Positions 9,483-16,647 of a stretch of DNA of 48,642 bases are shown here, one piece after another. Below the pieces are notes generated by a model, which saw nothing but the letters and a program-made list of their open reading frames with translations, did no database searches and was not told the DNA's origin. A program made the translations under genes and the position numbers. Every line of letters starts with the position of its first letter. Position 1 is the first letter of the stretch. Source of the DNA: an uncultured Bacillota bacterium (lineage in GTDB: Bacteria; Bacillota_I; Bacilli_A; RFN20; CAG-826); NCBI GenBank assembly GCA_949299565.1, contig OX437086.1, positions 742,919 to 791,560 on the forward strand, given 5' to 3'.

Positions 9483-11135
9483 TCAACCGATAAGCACCGA
9501 AGAAGTGGGCTGAATGGTTAAAGCGTCGTTTTCTAAATGCGAAAGCGCATCATCAGCTTGGACATCTTCAATGATACTGAGACCGCCTGGAACTTTTATC
9601 GTCTGCGCCTCAGTGGCTTTTGAGTGGAACAAATAATATTCGCTCCCCTCATGAGTTATCTTGAGACACATGACATTATCTTCTAAAGCGGTTTCATTAC
9701 CCCAAAGCGTCATATCGCATTCACTGTATTTCCCATATTGGAAAAGTTCATTATGCGTGTTTCGGATGTAAATCAATTTACGAATATGGTTATAGAGGCT
9801 CTTCGAATCTGCTTTTGCCTCTGCGACACCGGTTGTCACTTGCATCTCGGAGTCGTTGTAATTTCCGGGATTGTCGCAGCGCGTTTCGTCGCCACCCCAA
9901 ACCATCGCTAGACGCCGAGCGTAGTCCTGTGAATCGCTGCTGGAACGGCTGCCCCATAAATCAATCTCCGAGCCATAATAAAGCCACGGCGTTCCCGGAG
10001 TCAAAATCGTTAAAGCAAAGGCTAATTTTCTTCGTGAAACCGCATCGGCGCGTTGTCCACGAATCGTTGGATTCGCCCTATTCGTATCGTGATTGTCAAT
10101 AAACATCGCTAACTGCGAAGTCGAAGAAGCGCTTTCAACTCCCGTTTGAGCATTAACCAAAGCTTCGCTGTAACGATTCCAAGAACTGCTGATGCTGACA
10201 GCAGCGCCAGGACCATTGCCGCGTGTTTCGGCAGTCGGAAAATTAAAGAAAGTCAAGCCGCTCTCAGCATATTGATTAATGCCGCTTTGAGTCGGTGAAC
10301 TCTCCCATGCCTCGCCGATCAAATACGCGCTTGGCTTAATGCTCCAACAATATTCGCCAAATTCACGGCAAAATTCAGTGTTTTTGCCTGTATCATTGAA
10401 GAAATAATAACGAACAGCATCTAAACGAAAGCCGTCAATGTCGTGATCGATTAGCCAAAAGGAAGCGATGCGTCTAATTTCGTCAATAACGGCAGGATTC
10501 GCCAAATTTAATTCAGGCATGCCAGATGAAAAATTAGCTTCATAATAAGCACCGTTTTGCTGATTTCGCTGATAGCCGCTTTTATAAGTATCGGACCAAA
10601 CATACCAGTCCTTCTTGCTATCGCTAGAAGTGTTGTTGTTGGCGTAGTCCTCTACCGATTGCTGGAACCAAGCGTGGGCAGTCGATGTATGATTGATGAC
10701 TAAGTCGAGGATGATTTCGATGCCGAGTTCATGAGCAGAACTCACAAGACTATCCAAGTCCTCCAGAGTCCCAAAACTTGCGTCAATTGCATAATAGTTC
10801 ACGCAGTCGTATTTATGATAAGAAGGAGAAGGAAAAATCGGAGTCAACCAAACACGTTTAATTCCTAATTCGCGAAGATACGGCAATTTCTCTTCAATGC
10901 CTTTGAGATCGCCGGTTCCGTCACCATTGCTATCTTTAAAAGAGCCAACAAAAATTTCATAACCAACGCCTTCGCGCACACCGGCAGGTAACTCTGAAAC
11001 CGGAAAACTTGACGACGGGTTGGAAGGCATTGTTTCTGAACTATTCGTTGGACCCTGACAACCAGTTGCAGCCACGCTCATAATCGTTCCAAGAAAAAGG
11101 GCAAACGCCCTTTTGAAAGAATTTAATGTTTTCAT
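9483..11135 (-). CDS. Alpha-amylase/alpha-glucosidase-family (GH13) lipoprotein
   Basis: This 550-residue enzyme has a lipobox ATGC (Cys26), a short linker and a compact GH13 catalytic domain starting GVGYEIFVGSFKDSNGDGTG. Region I DLVINHT lies near 145, II GFRLDAVRY near 236, III IGEAWES near 275 and IV IDNHDTNR near 348, so all catalytic acids are present. A short beta-sandwich C domain follows. No carbohydrate-binding module is visible, so it may act on short soluble maltodextrins rather than granules. The ATG overlaps the malG stop by one base (TAATG), which ties this enzyme directly to the transporter. Alpha-amylase and oligo-glucosidase activities cannot be separated from sequence alone. 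Confidence 0.92.
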   Translation of the reverse strand: MKTLNSFKRAFALFLGTIMSVAATGCQGPTNSSETMPSNPSSSFPVSELPAGVREGVGYEIFVGSFKDSNGDGTGDLKGIEEKLPYLRELGIKRVWLTPIFPSPSYHKYDCVNYYAIDASFGTLEDLDSLVSSAHELGIEIILDLVINHTSTAHAWFQQSVEDYANNNTSSDSKKDWYVWSDTYKSGYQRNQQNGAYYEANFSSGMPELNLANPAVIDEIRRIASFWLIDHDIDGFRLDAVRYYFFNDTGKNTEFCREFGEYCWSIKPSAYLIGEAWESSPTQSGINQYAESGLTFFNFPTAETRGNGPGAAVSISSSWNRYSEALVNAQTGVESASSTSQLAMFIDNHDTNRANPTIRGQRADAVSRRKLAFALTILTPGTPWLYYGSEIDLWGSRSSSDSQDYARRLAMVWGGDETRCDNPGNYNDSEMQVTTGVAEAKADSKSLYNHIRKLIYIRNTHNELFQYGKYSECDMTLWGNETALEDNVMCLKITHEGSEYYLFHSKATEAQTIKVPGGLSIIEDVQADDALSHLENDALTIQPTSSVLIG

Positions 11136-12055
11136 TAGCCCTTAACAGCTCCACCGGTAACGCCTGAAACATAATATTTCTGCATAAACATAAAGATGAG
11201 GGTTGTCGGAATGGCGACAATTACCGCACCGGCGCAGAATGAACGCCAATAGGCGGGGCGCGAAGGCATATCACCAGAGTTGAGCATTGCCCACAATGTC
11301 TTAGCGACTGTCCAGTTCGTCTTCTCAGGAGTTTGTCCGCCCATGAGGAAACTTGACGTAACATATTCGCCCCAAGGTGACATGAAGGCTGTCAAAGCGA
11401 CGTTGACGACAATCGGCTTCGAAAGCGGCAAAGTAATCTTATAGAAGATTTGGAAACGCGTCGCGCCATCAACCATTGCTGCTTCATCGATTTGCCGCGA
11501 GATCGTATCAAAGAAACCTTTCGAAATGTAGTAATTCATTCCGGCGCCACCGCAATAAATGATGACGAGGGCCCAAAGATTCTGCGAAAGACCGATCATT
11601 CCGAAAACTTCTTTTAAAACGATGAGGGTGATAAAACCAGGGAACATGCCAAGAATCAAAATGACTCGCATCATCTTTGTACGACTCTTGAAGCGCAAAC
11701 GCGAGAAGGCATAAGCGGCCATCAAAGTGAAGAGCGTCGAAACGATCATGACAACGATTGAAATCCAAATGGTGTTGAGGAAGGCTCCGGGATAGAAAAC
11801 GCCATTTTCAACGTAGCCGAAGAAGTTGTAATCGCTTGCTACCAGCTGCCCGTTCCTTTCAATCGTGTTTGTAAACAATTGAACGTAGGGATCCGTGCTC
11901 CAAGAAATCGGCATAAAACGGACGGAAGAACCTGATCCCGTTTCGCCAGAGAAACTTTGAAGAATTAACCAAATGAGCGGGAAGACCCACACGACCACCA
12001 TAAAGGCTAAGACAACGTAAACAATAGTGTCGCCAACAATTTTCTTTGCACGCAT
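11135..12055 (-). CDS. malG: Maltodextrin ABC transporter permease MalG
   Basis: This is a 306-residue inner-membrane permease of the carbohydrate-uptake (CUT1) type. It has an N-terminal helix (VYVVLAFMVVVWVFPLIWLI), an extracytoplasmic loop and five further helices. The cytoplasmic EAA loop EAAMVDGATRFQIFYKITLP docks the ATPase. With MalF it forms the channel for maltodextrins delivered by MalE. It is coupled to both neighbours by one-base TAATG overlaps (malF upstream, amylase downstream). The ATPase is not in the window, so a shared MsmX/MalK-type subunit encoded elsewhere is likely. Confidence 0.94.
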   Translation of the reverse strand: MRAKKIVGDTIVYVVLAFMVVVWVFPLIWLILQSFSGETGSGSSVRFMPISWSTDPYVQLFTNTIERNGQLVASDYNFFGYVENGVFYPGAFLNTIWISIVVMIVSTLFTLMAAYAFSRLRFKSRTKMMRVILILGMFPGFITLIVLKEVFGMIGLSQNLWALVIIYCGGAGMNYYISKGFFDTISRQIDEAAMVDGATRFQIFYKITLPLSKPIVVNVALTAFMSPWGEYVTSSFLMGGQTPEKTNWTVAKTLWAMLNSGDMPSRPAYWRSFCAGAVIVAIPTTLIFMFMQKYYVSGVTGGAVKG

Positions 12056-14832
12056 TATTGGAAATCCTCCTCGTTCTTAACCGCGCCTAAACGTCCATAA
12101 ACGATAAGCGAGAAGAAAGCACAAACAATGAAGACCATCAAGCCGATAATGGCGGCAAGCGAGTAGTCCTGTCGATCGTTTGTCAGTTTATATAACCACG
12201 TAATTAAGAGATCGGTCTGACCGGCCGGAAAAACAAGGTTCGGGTCACCGCTTGTCGGTCCGCCTCCTGAGAGGAAGTAAATAACGTTGAAGTTATTGAT
12301 ATTACCGACAAATGTCGTAATAAGCGAAGGTCCAGTCACGAAGAAGATATAAGGCATGGTAATTGAGACCAATTGCCGGAAAGGACCAGCGCCATCAATC
12401 TGAGCCGATTCATATAAATCATCAGGAATGTTCATCAAAATACCGGATGTCGAAAGCATCGTAAACGGCACGCCAATCCATATGTTAACGATGATAATCG
12501 TGATTTTCGGCCATATAGCACTATTGACCGAAGAACCGGTACCACCTAAAAGCGGAGGAGCGTAGGCACTCCAAACGCCTTCATTCCAAGTGCCCCAACC
12601 AAAGAATTTCGATAATCCATCGGCATAGAAATCTTGATTCTTCAACCACGTTCCGATGATTCCGCCATTCCCTAAAAGTCGATTCATGACAAGCAAGGAA
12701 ATAAATTGCGGAACTGCGATTGTGATAACAAAGAGAGTTCGCCACACTTTCGTGTATTTAATGCTCTTGCGGTTGATGATAAGAGCCAAGATGATGCCGA
12801 AGAAGTAGTTAGTGAAAGTAGCGAAGAATGCCCAAATTAAGGTCCACCAAAGAAGCGTGAAGAAAGTATAGGAATAGGAACCTGTGCCCGTGCTTCCAAA
12901 GGTGCCGAAAAGCATACCGAAGGAATCAAGCGACCAAATAAAGCGTCGATTTGTGTGATATTGATCCCAGTTGGTGAAACTAACAAAGATTGAACAAACA
13001 AGCGGCAAGATGACAGTCACAACGCAAGCAATCGTTGGAAGCGATAAAACGGTTATTGCAAATTTTTCGTCAGCAAATTCCTTAACTCGCTTTAAACTCC
13101 GCGTCGGTTGCCCATGGAAGGGAACAGTCTTTCTAAAAGACAAGACCGGTTCAAGATTAGTGATGACACGCGATAAATAAAGAGAGCCTTCGCCTGTTTT
13201 CTTCTTTTCAAGTTCGTTAGCGTGCTTTAAATTCCGATAAACTTCGCGCGCCAAAGAAGGATCCATCGCGTAATCATTTTCAAGCGTATGAATCAAATAT
13301 GATTTACCCTGCTTAAAAAGATCATCGAATTTAGTCGGACTTTGATAAATTTCCAAAGCCGTGTTGTAACCATTGATGACGTCTTTATAATTGGTGTCTT
13401 CAAACTGGTCGCGTTGAAGAGTATAGGAATCTTCCAATTTCTTAAAGGCGGCAAGGGCCAAATTCCGTTGAGTGTCTTCAGTCAAAGCAGAATTTTTCTT
13501 ACGGATTTTATCAATTTCGAAAATCGCAAGATGCGTAACTTTTTTGGCGATCGGAAGCGGCAATTCAAAAGCTCCGACGATCGAGGAAACACGTTTGCGA
13601 ACTGAAAGACGAGCATTCCACGGAAGCGGAATTTCGTTATTCTTGATTGAAACCGGATCCTGAGCAAAAAGCGCCTTATAGAGCAAATCAGCGCGCGAGA
13701 AAGCGTTTATTATTTGGCGATAATCGCGCATGACGGCCAAATAATCGTTGTATTTGTCAAATTTATGCGAGAATTTGATTAATTCCAAGCGAGTCTCTTT
13801 TATGACGGCTTCGCGTCCATAACGTTCCTCGGGAGCCTTCGGATAATATTCCAAATATCTCTCAAGAGGCGAAAAATAGTCATAATGAGCGAGCAAACTA
13901 TTCCTCAACGGATCATAAATCTCTGCGTACATCCAATCGCGAATTCTAATCTTTAATCTTTGATAACGACTGCGAAGCGCTTTTTCGCTCGGAACATTAA
14001 TTCGTTTGAAAGGAATCCTAGCGATGTAATAGGAAGCAAGACGCGAATACCCGTATTTTTCACGGGCTAATTTTCTTATCTTGAAAGAAGAAAGATGACT
14101 GAAATCTTCTTCAACTGCTGAAGGATGAGAAAGAATATTAAGCCCAGCCATCCGCGCTTGTTTATAATCGGCTTCTTTCGTTATTTGCCAGTTATCATAC
14201 ATCGCTTTGATAGCGATAACGTAGAGAATAACGAAAGCGATGATAATGAAGATTGTGAGGAAACCCATGACATAAGCTTCCGTATTTCTTGTGACTGAAT
14301 CCCAATATCCGGATGTCGGATTTTGAGCGGCGCCAATGTTGAAACTGAAGAAGTCAATCAAATTGTTGATTCCGAGCGGAACACCTGCACCGCTGAAAGG
14401 AATAAACATGAACATCAAGAAGGCGATTTCAAGAATCAAGAAAACAAAGCCATCAAGATATTGCTTTCTTTTTATCTGTCCAACGCCAAGGAAGAGGAAT
14501 GACAGTTTGCCAGCCCAATCCACTTCACGGAAAATTCGGAATGCGCCTCTAAAAACTTTGCCAATTCCAATAAAAAGTTTGAAGATTCCAACAAAAATGC
14601 CTTTGATGATAACACCAACAGCTCGAAGAACCTCAATTACAATGCCAAGCGAGAAAGCCAGAAGCTTCACGGCAAATTTAAGAAAGCCCATTCCGAATCT
14701 AACATAAAATGGATCGGGTTTTCCTGGTGGCGCGCCAATTGATCCGGCGGCCGAAAAATCTAAACCAGAATCGCGTTGCTCTTGATCCAACGTCGAAGAA
14801 GCAGGCGTTTCGTTTGTGTTCATATCGCTCAT
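12055..14832 (-). CDS. malF: Maltodextrin ABC transporter permease MalF with large N-terminal extension
   Basis: This is a CUT1 permease of 925 residues, about twice the usual 430-510. Residues 46-215 are hydrophobic, with the module GVGQIKRKQYLDGFVFLILE at 116-135 that also heads some Bacillota MalF/MdxF proteins. Residues about 215-585 form a long charged, mainly helical soluble segment that I cannot assign to a family. The MalF core starts at FAITVLSLPTIACVV near 591, and the EAA loop ESAQIDGAGPFRQLVSITMP lies near 817. No stop or frameshift interrupts the frame and codon use is like its neighbours, so it is a real single polypeptide. It follows malE after a strong hairpin and overlaps malG by one base. 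Confidence 0.9.
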   Translation of the reverse strand: MSDMNTNETPASSTLDQEQRDSGLDFSAAGSIGAPPGKPDPFYVRFGMGFLKFAVKLLAFSLGIVIEVLRAVGVIIKGIFVGIFKLFIGIGKVFRGAFRIFREVDWAGKLSFLFLGVGQIKRKQYLDGFVFLILEIAFLMFMFIPFSGAGVPLGINNLIDFFSFNIGAAQNPTSGYWDSVTRNTEAYVMGFLTIFIIIAFVILYVIAIKAMYDNWQITKEADYKQARMAGLNILSHPSAVEEDFSHLSSFKIRKLAREKYGYSRLASYYIARIPFKRINVPSEKALRSRYQRLKIRIRDWMYAEIYDPLRNSLLAHYDYFSPLERYLEYYPKAPEERYGREAVIKETRLELIKFSHKFDKYNDYLAVMRDYRQIINAFSRADLLYKALFAQDPVSIKNNEIPLPWNARLSVRKRVSSIVGAFELPLPIAKKVTHLAIFEIDKIRKKNSALTEDTQRNLALAAFKKLEDSYTLQRDQFEDTNYKDVINGYNTALEIYQSPTKFDDLFKQGKSYLIHTLENDYAMDPSLAREVYRNLKHANELEKKKTGEGSLYLSRVITNLEPVLSFRKTVPFHGQPTRSLKRVKEFADEKFAITVLSLPTIACVVTVILPLVCSIFVSFTNWDQYHTNRRFIWSLDSFGMLFGTFGSTGTGSYSYTFFTLLWWTLIWAFFATFTNYFFGIILALIINRKSIKYTKVWRTLFVITIAVPQFISLLVMNRLLGNGGIIGTWLKNQDFYADGLSKFFGWGTWNEGVWSAYAPPLLGGTGSSVNSAIWPKITIIIVNIWIGVPFTMLSTSGILMNIPDDLYESAQIDGAGPFRQLVSITMPYIFFVTGPSLITTFVGNINNFNVIYFLSGGGPTSGDPNLVFPAGQTDLLITWLYKLTNDRQDYSLAAIIGLMVFIVCAFFSLIVYGRLGAVKNEEDFQ

Positions 14833-14866
14833 ATAAAGCCTCTCCCTTTCTTCTTAGGACTTTCAA

Positions 14867-14904
14867 GAACAAGGGGCAACCATTGTACGTGGCGCCCCTT
14901 GTCC
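14867..14904 (-). terminator. Strong hairpin between malE and malF (attenuator or mRNA-stabilising)
   Basis: On the minus strand GGACAAGGGGC pairs with GCCCCTTGTTC (11 bp, one G-T) around a 16-nt loop. It lies 25 nt after the malE stop and 34 nt before malF. The downstream tract (TTGAAAG) is too poor in T for a full terminator. By analogy with other malE-malF junctions it may protect the malE 3' end or cause partial termination, so that binding protein exceeds permease. Confidence 0.7.
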
Positions 14905-14929
14905 CGAATACATCAACTAATTTTGTGAA

Positions 14930-16291
14930 TTAAAGATCAGGATTGCTGACCCAGCCAGTCTGATTGACAACATTGCCAAGGACATCGGCAGCACCACCGG
15001 TGTATTCACCCCAACCGCTTTGGAGATAAATAGCTTGTCCGATAGATTTGACAGGATCCCAGAAATCGGCAGTAACATTGACACCTTGAGCGATTGTCGC
15101 ACCATCAGCAAACATTTCATTTAAGATTGTGAGGTGTGGGTTATCAGTATATGGCGTCTCGTTGACGACGAGGTTGGTAACACCATGACCTAAAGTATCG
15201 CGACGGAGTTGCTGCGATTCTTGATTGGTGAGATAAGCAGCAAATTCTTTTGCTAGAACAGCGCGATCGCCAGTAAGACCTAAGGTCTCAGACTTGACAC
15301 CAACGTGTTTGTAACCAAGGAAGGTTCTAAGAGCTTGACCATTAAATGTCGGAAGCGGAGCGCATTCAATGTCTTCATTGAGAGCAACTGCATCGTCGTA
15401 ATGGTTCCAGCAAATGAAGGCACCAGTTCTTGTGGCAGCACCTTCTTGTAATCCAGCATCAATATCACCGGCATCTAAAGCTTCTTGAACAACCCAAGTC
15501 TCGCGATATTGATCGTAAAGGGTCTTGAAGGACTCAACGCCTTGAACAACCGTTTCGTTCAAGAAGTTAGCAACAATATCGCCATCAGCGTTGATTTCCC
15601 ATTTGCCACCGACAGCTGTCAAGAATGACGGGGTGTACCAAGAATCAGCGATTTCATAATAGAAGAGAGAACCGCTTTCTTGGCAAGCAGCTAAAATTCC
15701 TTCAAGCGTTGAAGCTTGTGTGGGAGTGATAATCGATGAATCGTAATAGAGAACGTAGCCATTGTCGTTACGATACGGGAAGCCATACGCTGTTTCGTCA
15801 ACACGGCCAGCATCAACGGCATCTTCGCCGTTTTCTTCAATAGCGGTTGCCACTTCTTCATCAGTGAGCGGAGCAATCATTTCCGCCTCGACCATTTGAC
15901 GAATGTTGTCGTCAGCCAAGCAGAAGACATCAGCTGTCGCTTCCTGCTCCTGATTAGCCAAGTTAGCGACTTCACCTTCACCGGGGTTAGCAATTACCCG
16001 GATATCGGCTGTTGCATATTCCGGATTGTCCTCTTTGAAATTGGTGATGATGGTGCTCATGTAGTTATTGTCGGTTGATGGGCACCAAATTGAGAGAGAA
16101 AGAGTACCACTTCCGCCTCCTGACGAGACTCCGCCGCCACTGGTGTTACTGCCAGTGCTGCTAGTTCCTCCTCCGCCGCCACTGGTGTTACTGCCAGTGC
16201 TGCTAGTTCCTCCTCCGCCGCCACAGCCCGCTAAAACAATCGCAGCTACAGCGCCAGCGGCCAGGAGAAGCCCCTTTTTTTTGTTAGCCAT
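14930..16291 (-). CDS. malE: Maltodextrin-binding lipoprotein MalE
   Basis: This 453-residue family 1 solute-binding protein has a basic signal peptide ending in lipobox LAGC (Cys23). A Gly/Ser/Thr linker with an exact internal duplication follows, then the binding fold from LSLSIWCPSTDNNYMSTII. The NFKEDNPEY and FICWNHYDDA segments fit the sugar-binding class. It should capture maltodextrins released by the surface glycosidases and pass them to MalFG. It is the first gene of the operon, and the ribosome-binding site AAAGGAG precedes the ATG at about 9 nt. Length exceeds the family mean only through the linker. Maltodextrin specificity is inferred from the operon. Confidence 0.92.
   Translation of the reverse strand: MANKKKGLLLAAGAVAAIVLAGCGGGGGTSSTGSNTSGGGGGTSSTGSNTSGGGVSSGGGSGTLSLSIWCPSTDNNYMSTIITNFKEDNPEYATADIRVIANPGEGEVANLANQEQEATADVFCLADDNIRQMVEAEMIAPLTDEEVATAIEENGEDAVDAGRVDETAYGFPYRNDNGYVLYYDSSIITPTQASTLEGILAACQESGSLFYYEIADSWYTPSFLTAVGGKWEINADGDIVANFLNETVVQGVESFKTLYDQYRETWVVQEALDAGDIDAGLQEGAATRTGAFICWNHYDDAVALNEDIECAPLPTFNGQALRTFLGYKHVGVKSETLGLTGDRAVLAKEFAAYLTNQESQQLRRDTLGHGVTNLVVNETPYTDNPHLTILNEMFADGATIAQGVNVTADFWDPVKSIGQAIYLQSGWGEYTGGAADVLGNVVNQTGWVSNPDL
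16129..16224. repeat. 42-bp tandem direct repeat (2.3 copies) in the malE linker
   Basis: Two identical 42-bp copies (16129-16170 and 16171-16212) plus 12 bases of a third encode GGGGGTSSTGSNTS twice just after the lipobox cysteine. The unit is 14 codons, so gain or loss keeps the frame and changes only tether length. The copies show no divergence, which implies a recent duplication or active homogenisation. Confidence 0.95.
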
Positions 16292-16369
16292 TAATTAACG
16301 CTCCTTTCTAAATTTACATGGAGTCGCCTAAACGAACCCCTTCGTAAATTAATTGCTTAACATGCCTAC

Positions 16370-16397
16370 ATTTTACTCGAAAGAAAAAATCAGTAAA
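16370..16397 (-). promoter_or_regulatory. Candidate proximal malE promoter
   Basis: On the minus strand TTTACT and TAAAAT are separated by 16 nt. Initiation would give a leader of about 70 nt ending in the malE ribosome-binding site. It is one of two candidates in the 356-bp gap between the second pullulanase and malE. Confidence 0.4.
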
Positions 16398-16427
16398 TAT
16401 CGAAAGTGGAAGGGCTTACATTCTTTC

Positions 16428-16442
16428 TGAAAGCGCTTTTAT
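16428..16442 (-). promoter_or_regulatory. cre-like operator (CcpA/LacI-family) upstream of malE
   Basis: The minus-strand 15-mer ATAAAAGCGCTTTCA matches the catabolite-responsive element WTGNAANCGNWNNCW at all fixed positions but one (G to A). It overlaps the -10 of the distal malE promoter candidate, which would suit repression. Confidence 0.6.
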
Positions 16443-16468
16443 AGAAAAAAAGAGAAAAATATCAGCAA
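16438..16468 (-). promoter_or_regulatory. Candidate distal malE promoter overlapped by two operator-like sites
   Basis: On the minus strand TTGCTG (16463-16468) lies 18-19 nt before CTATAA/TATAAA (16438-16444). The -10 overlaps the cre-like site and the -35 abuts the 15-bp inverted repeat at 16467-16481. The spacer is slightly long, so the promoter itself is only moderately supported. Confidence 0.45.
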
Positions 16469-16481
16469 ACATCGGATGTTT
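16467..16481. repeat. 15-bp perfect inverted repeat upstream of the malE promoter
   Basis: AAACATC-G-GATGTTT has 7-bp half-sites around one base and touches the distal -35. The size and symmetry suit a dimeric repressor or activator operator. It differs from the cre type, so a second regulator is possible. Confidence 0.55.
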
Positions 16482-16549
16482 ATTTACATAAAAAACCATA
16501 AAAACAAAAATTATTTTTTCTTGCGAGATAGTAGAAAAAGACCTTTGCT

Positions 16550-16574
16550 TTTATAGATTTCGTCAATCTATAAA
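16550..16574. repeat. AT-rich 10-bp inverted repeat with 5-nt spacer
   Basis: TTTATAGATT and AATCTATAAA flank TCGTC in the gap between the second pullulanase and malE. There is no T-tract in a useful place, so it is not a terminator. It may be another operator, or part of an RNA structure of read-through transcripts from the upstream pullulanase gene. The rest of this 356-bp gap outside the listed sites shows nothing recognisable. Confidence 0.5.
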
Positions 16575-16599
16575 GAGCGTTTTAAGATTTCTGCTTGAC

Positions 16600-16636
16600 A
16601 TAAAAAAGCACCCACTTCCTTAGAAGCGGGCGCTTT
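16600..16636 (-). terminator. Rho-independent terminator of the second pullulanase gene
   Basis: The 13-bp stem AAGCGCCCGCTTC / GAAGTGGGTGCTT (two G-T pairs) has loop TAAG and is followed on the minus strand by TTTTATG. It isolates the second pullulanase from the malE operon. Confidence 0.9.
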
Positions 16637-16647
16637 CTTAATAAGAC

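Noticed and set aside
14336-14707. 123-codon plus-strand reading frame
   Set aside because: It is antisense to the hydrophobic N-terminus of malF, has no ribosome-binding site, and its composition (Lys/Pro/Ile-rich) is that of a membrane-gene shadow.
16129-16224. CRISPR-like or mobile repeat
   Set aside because: Units are directly adjacent with no spacers and encode an in-frame Gly/Ser linker, so it is a coding tandem repeat.
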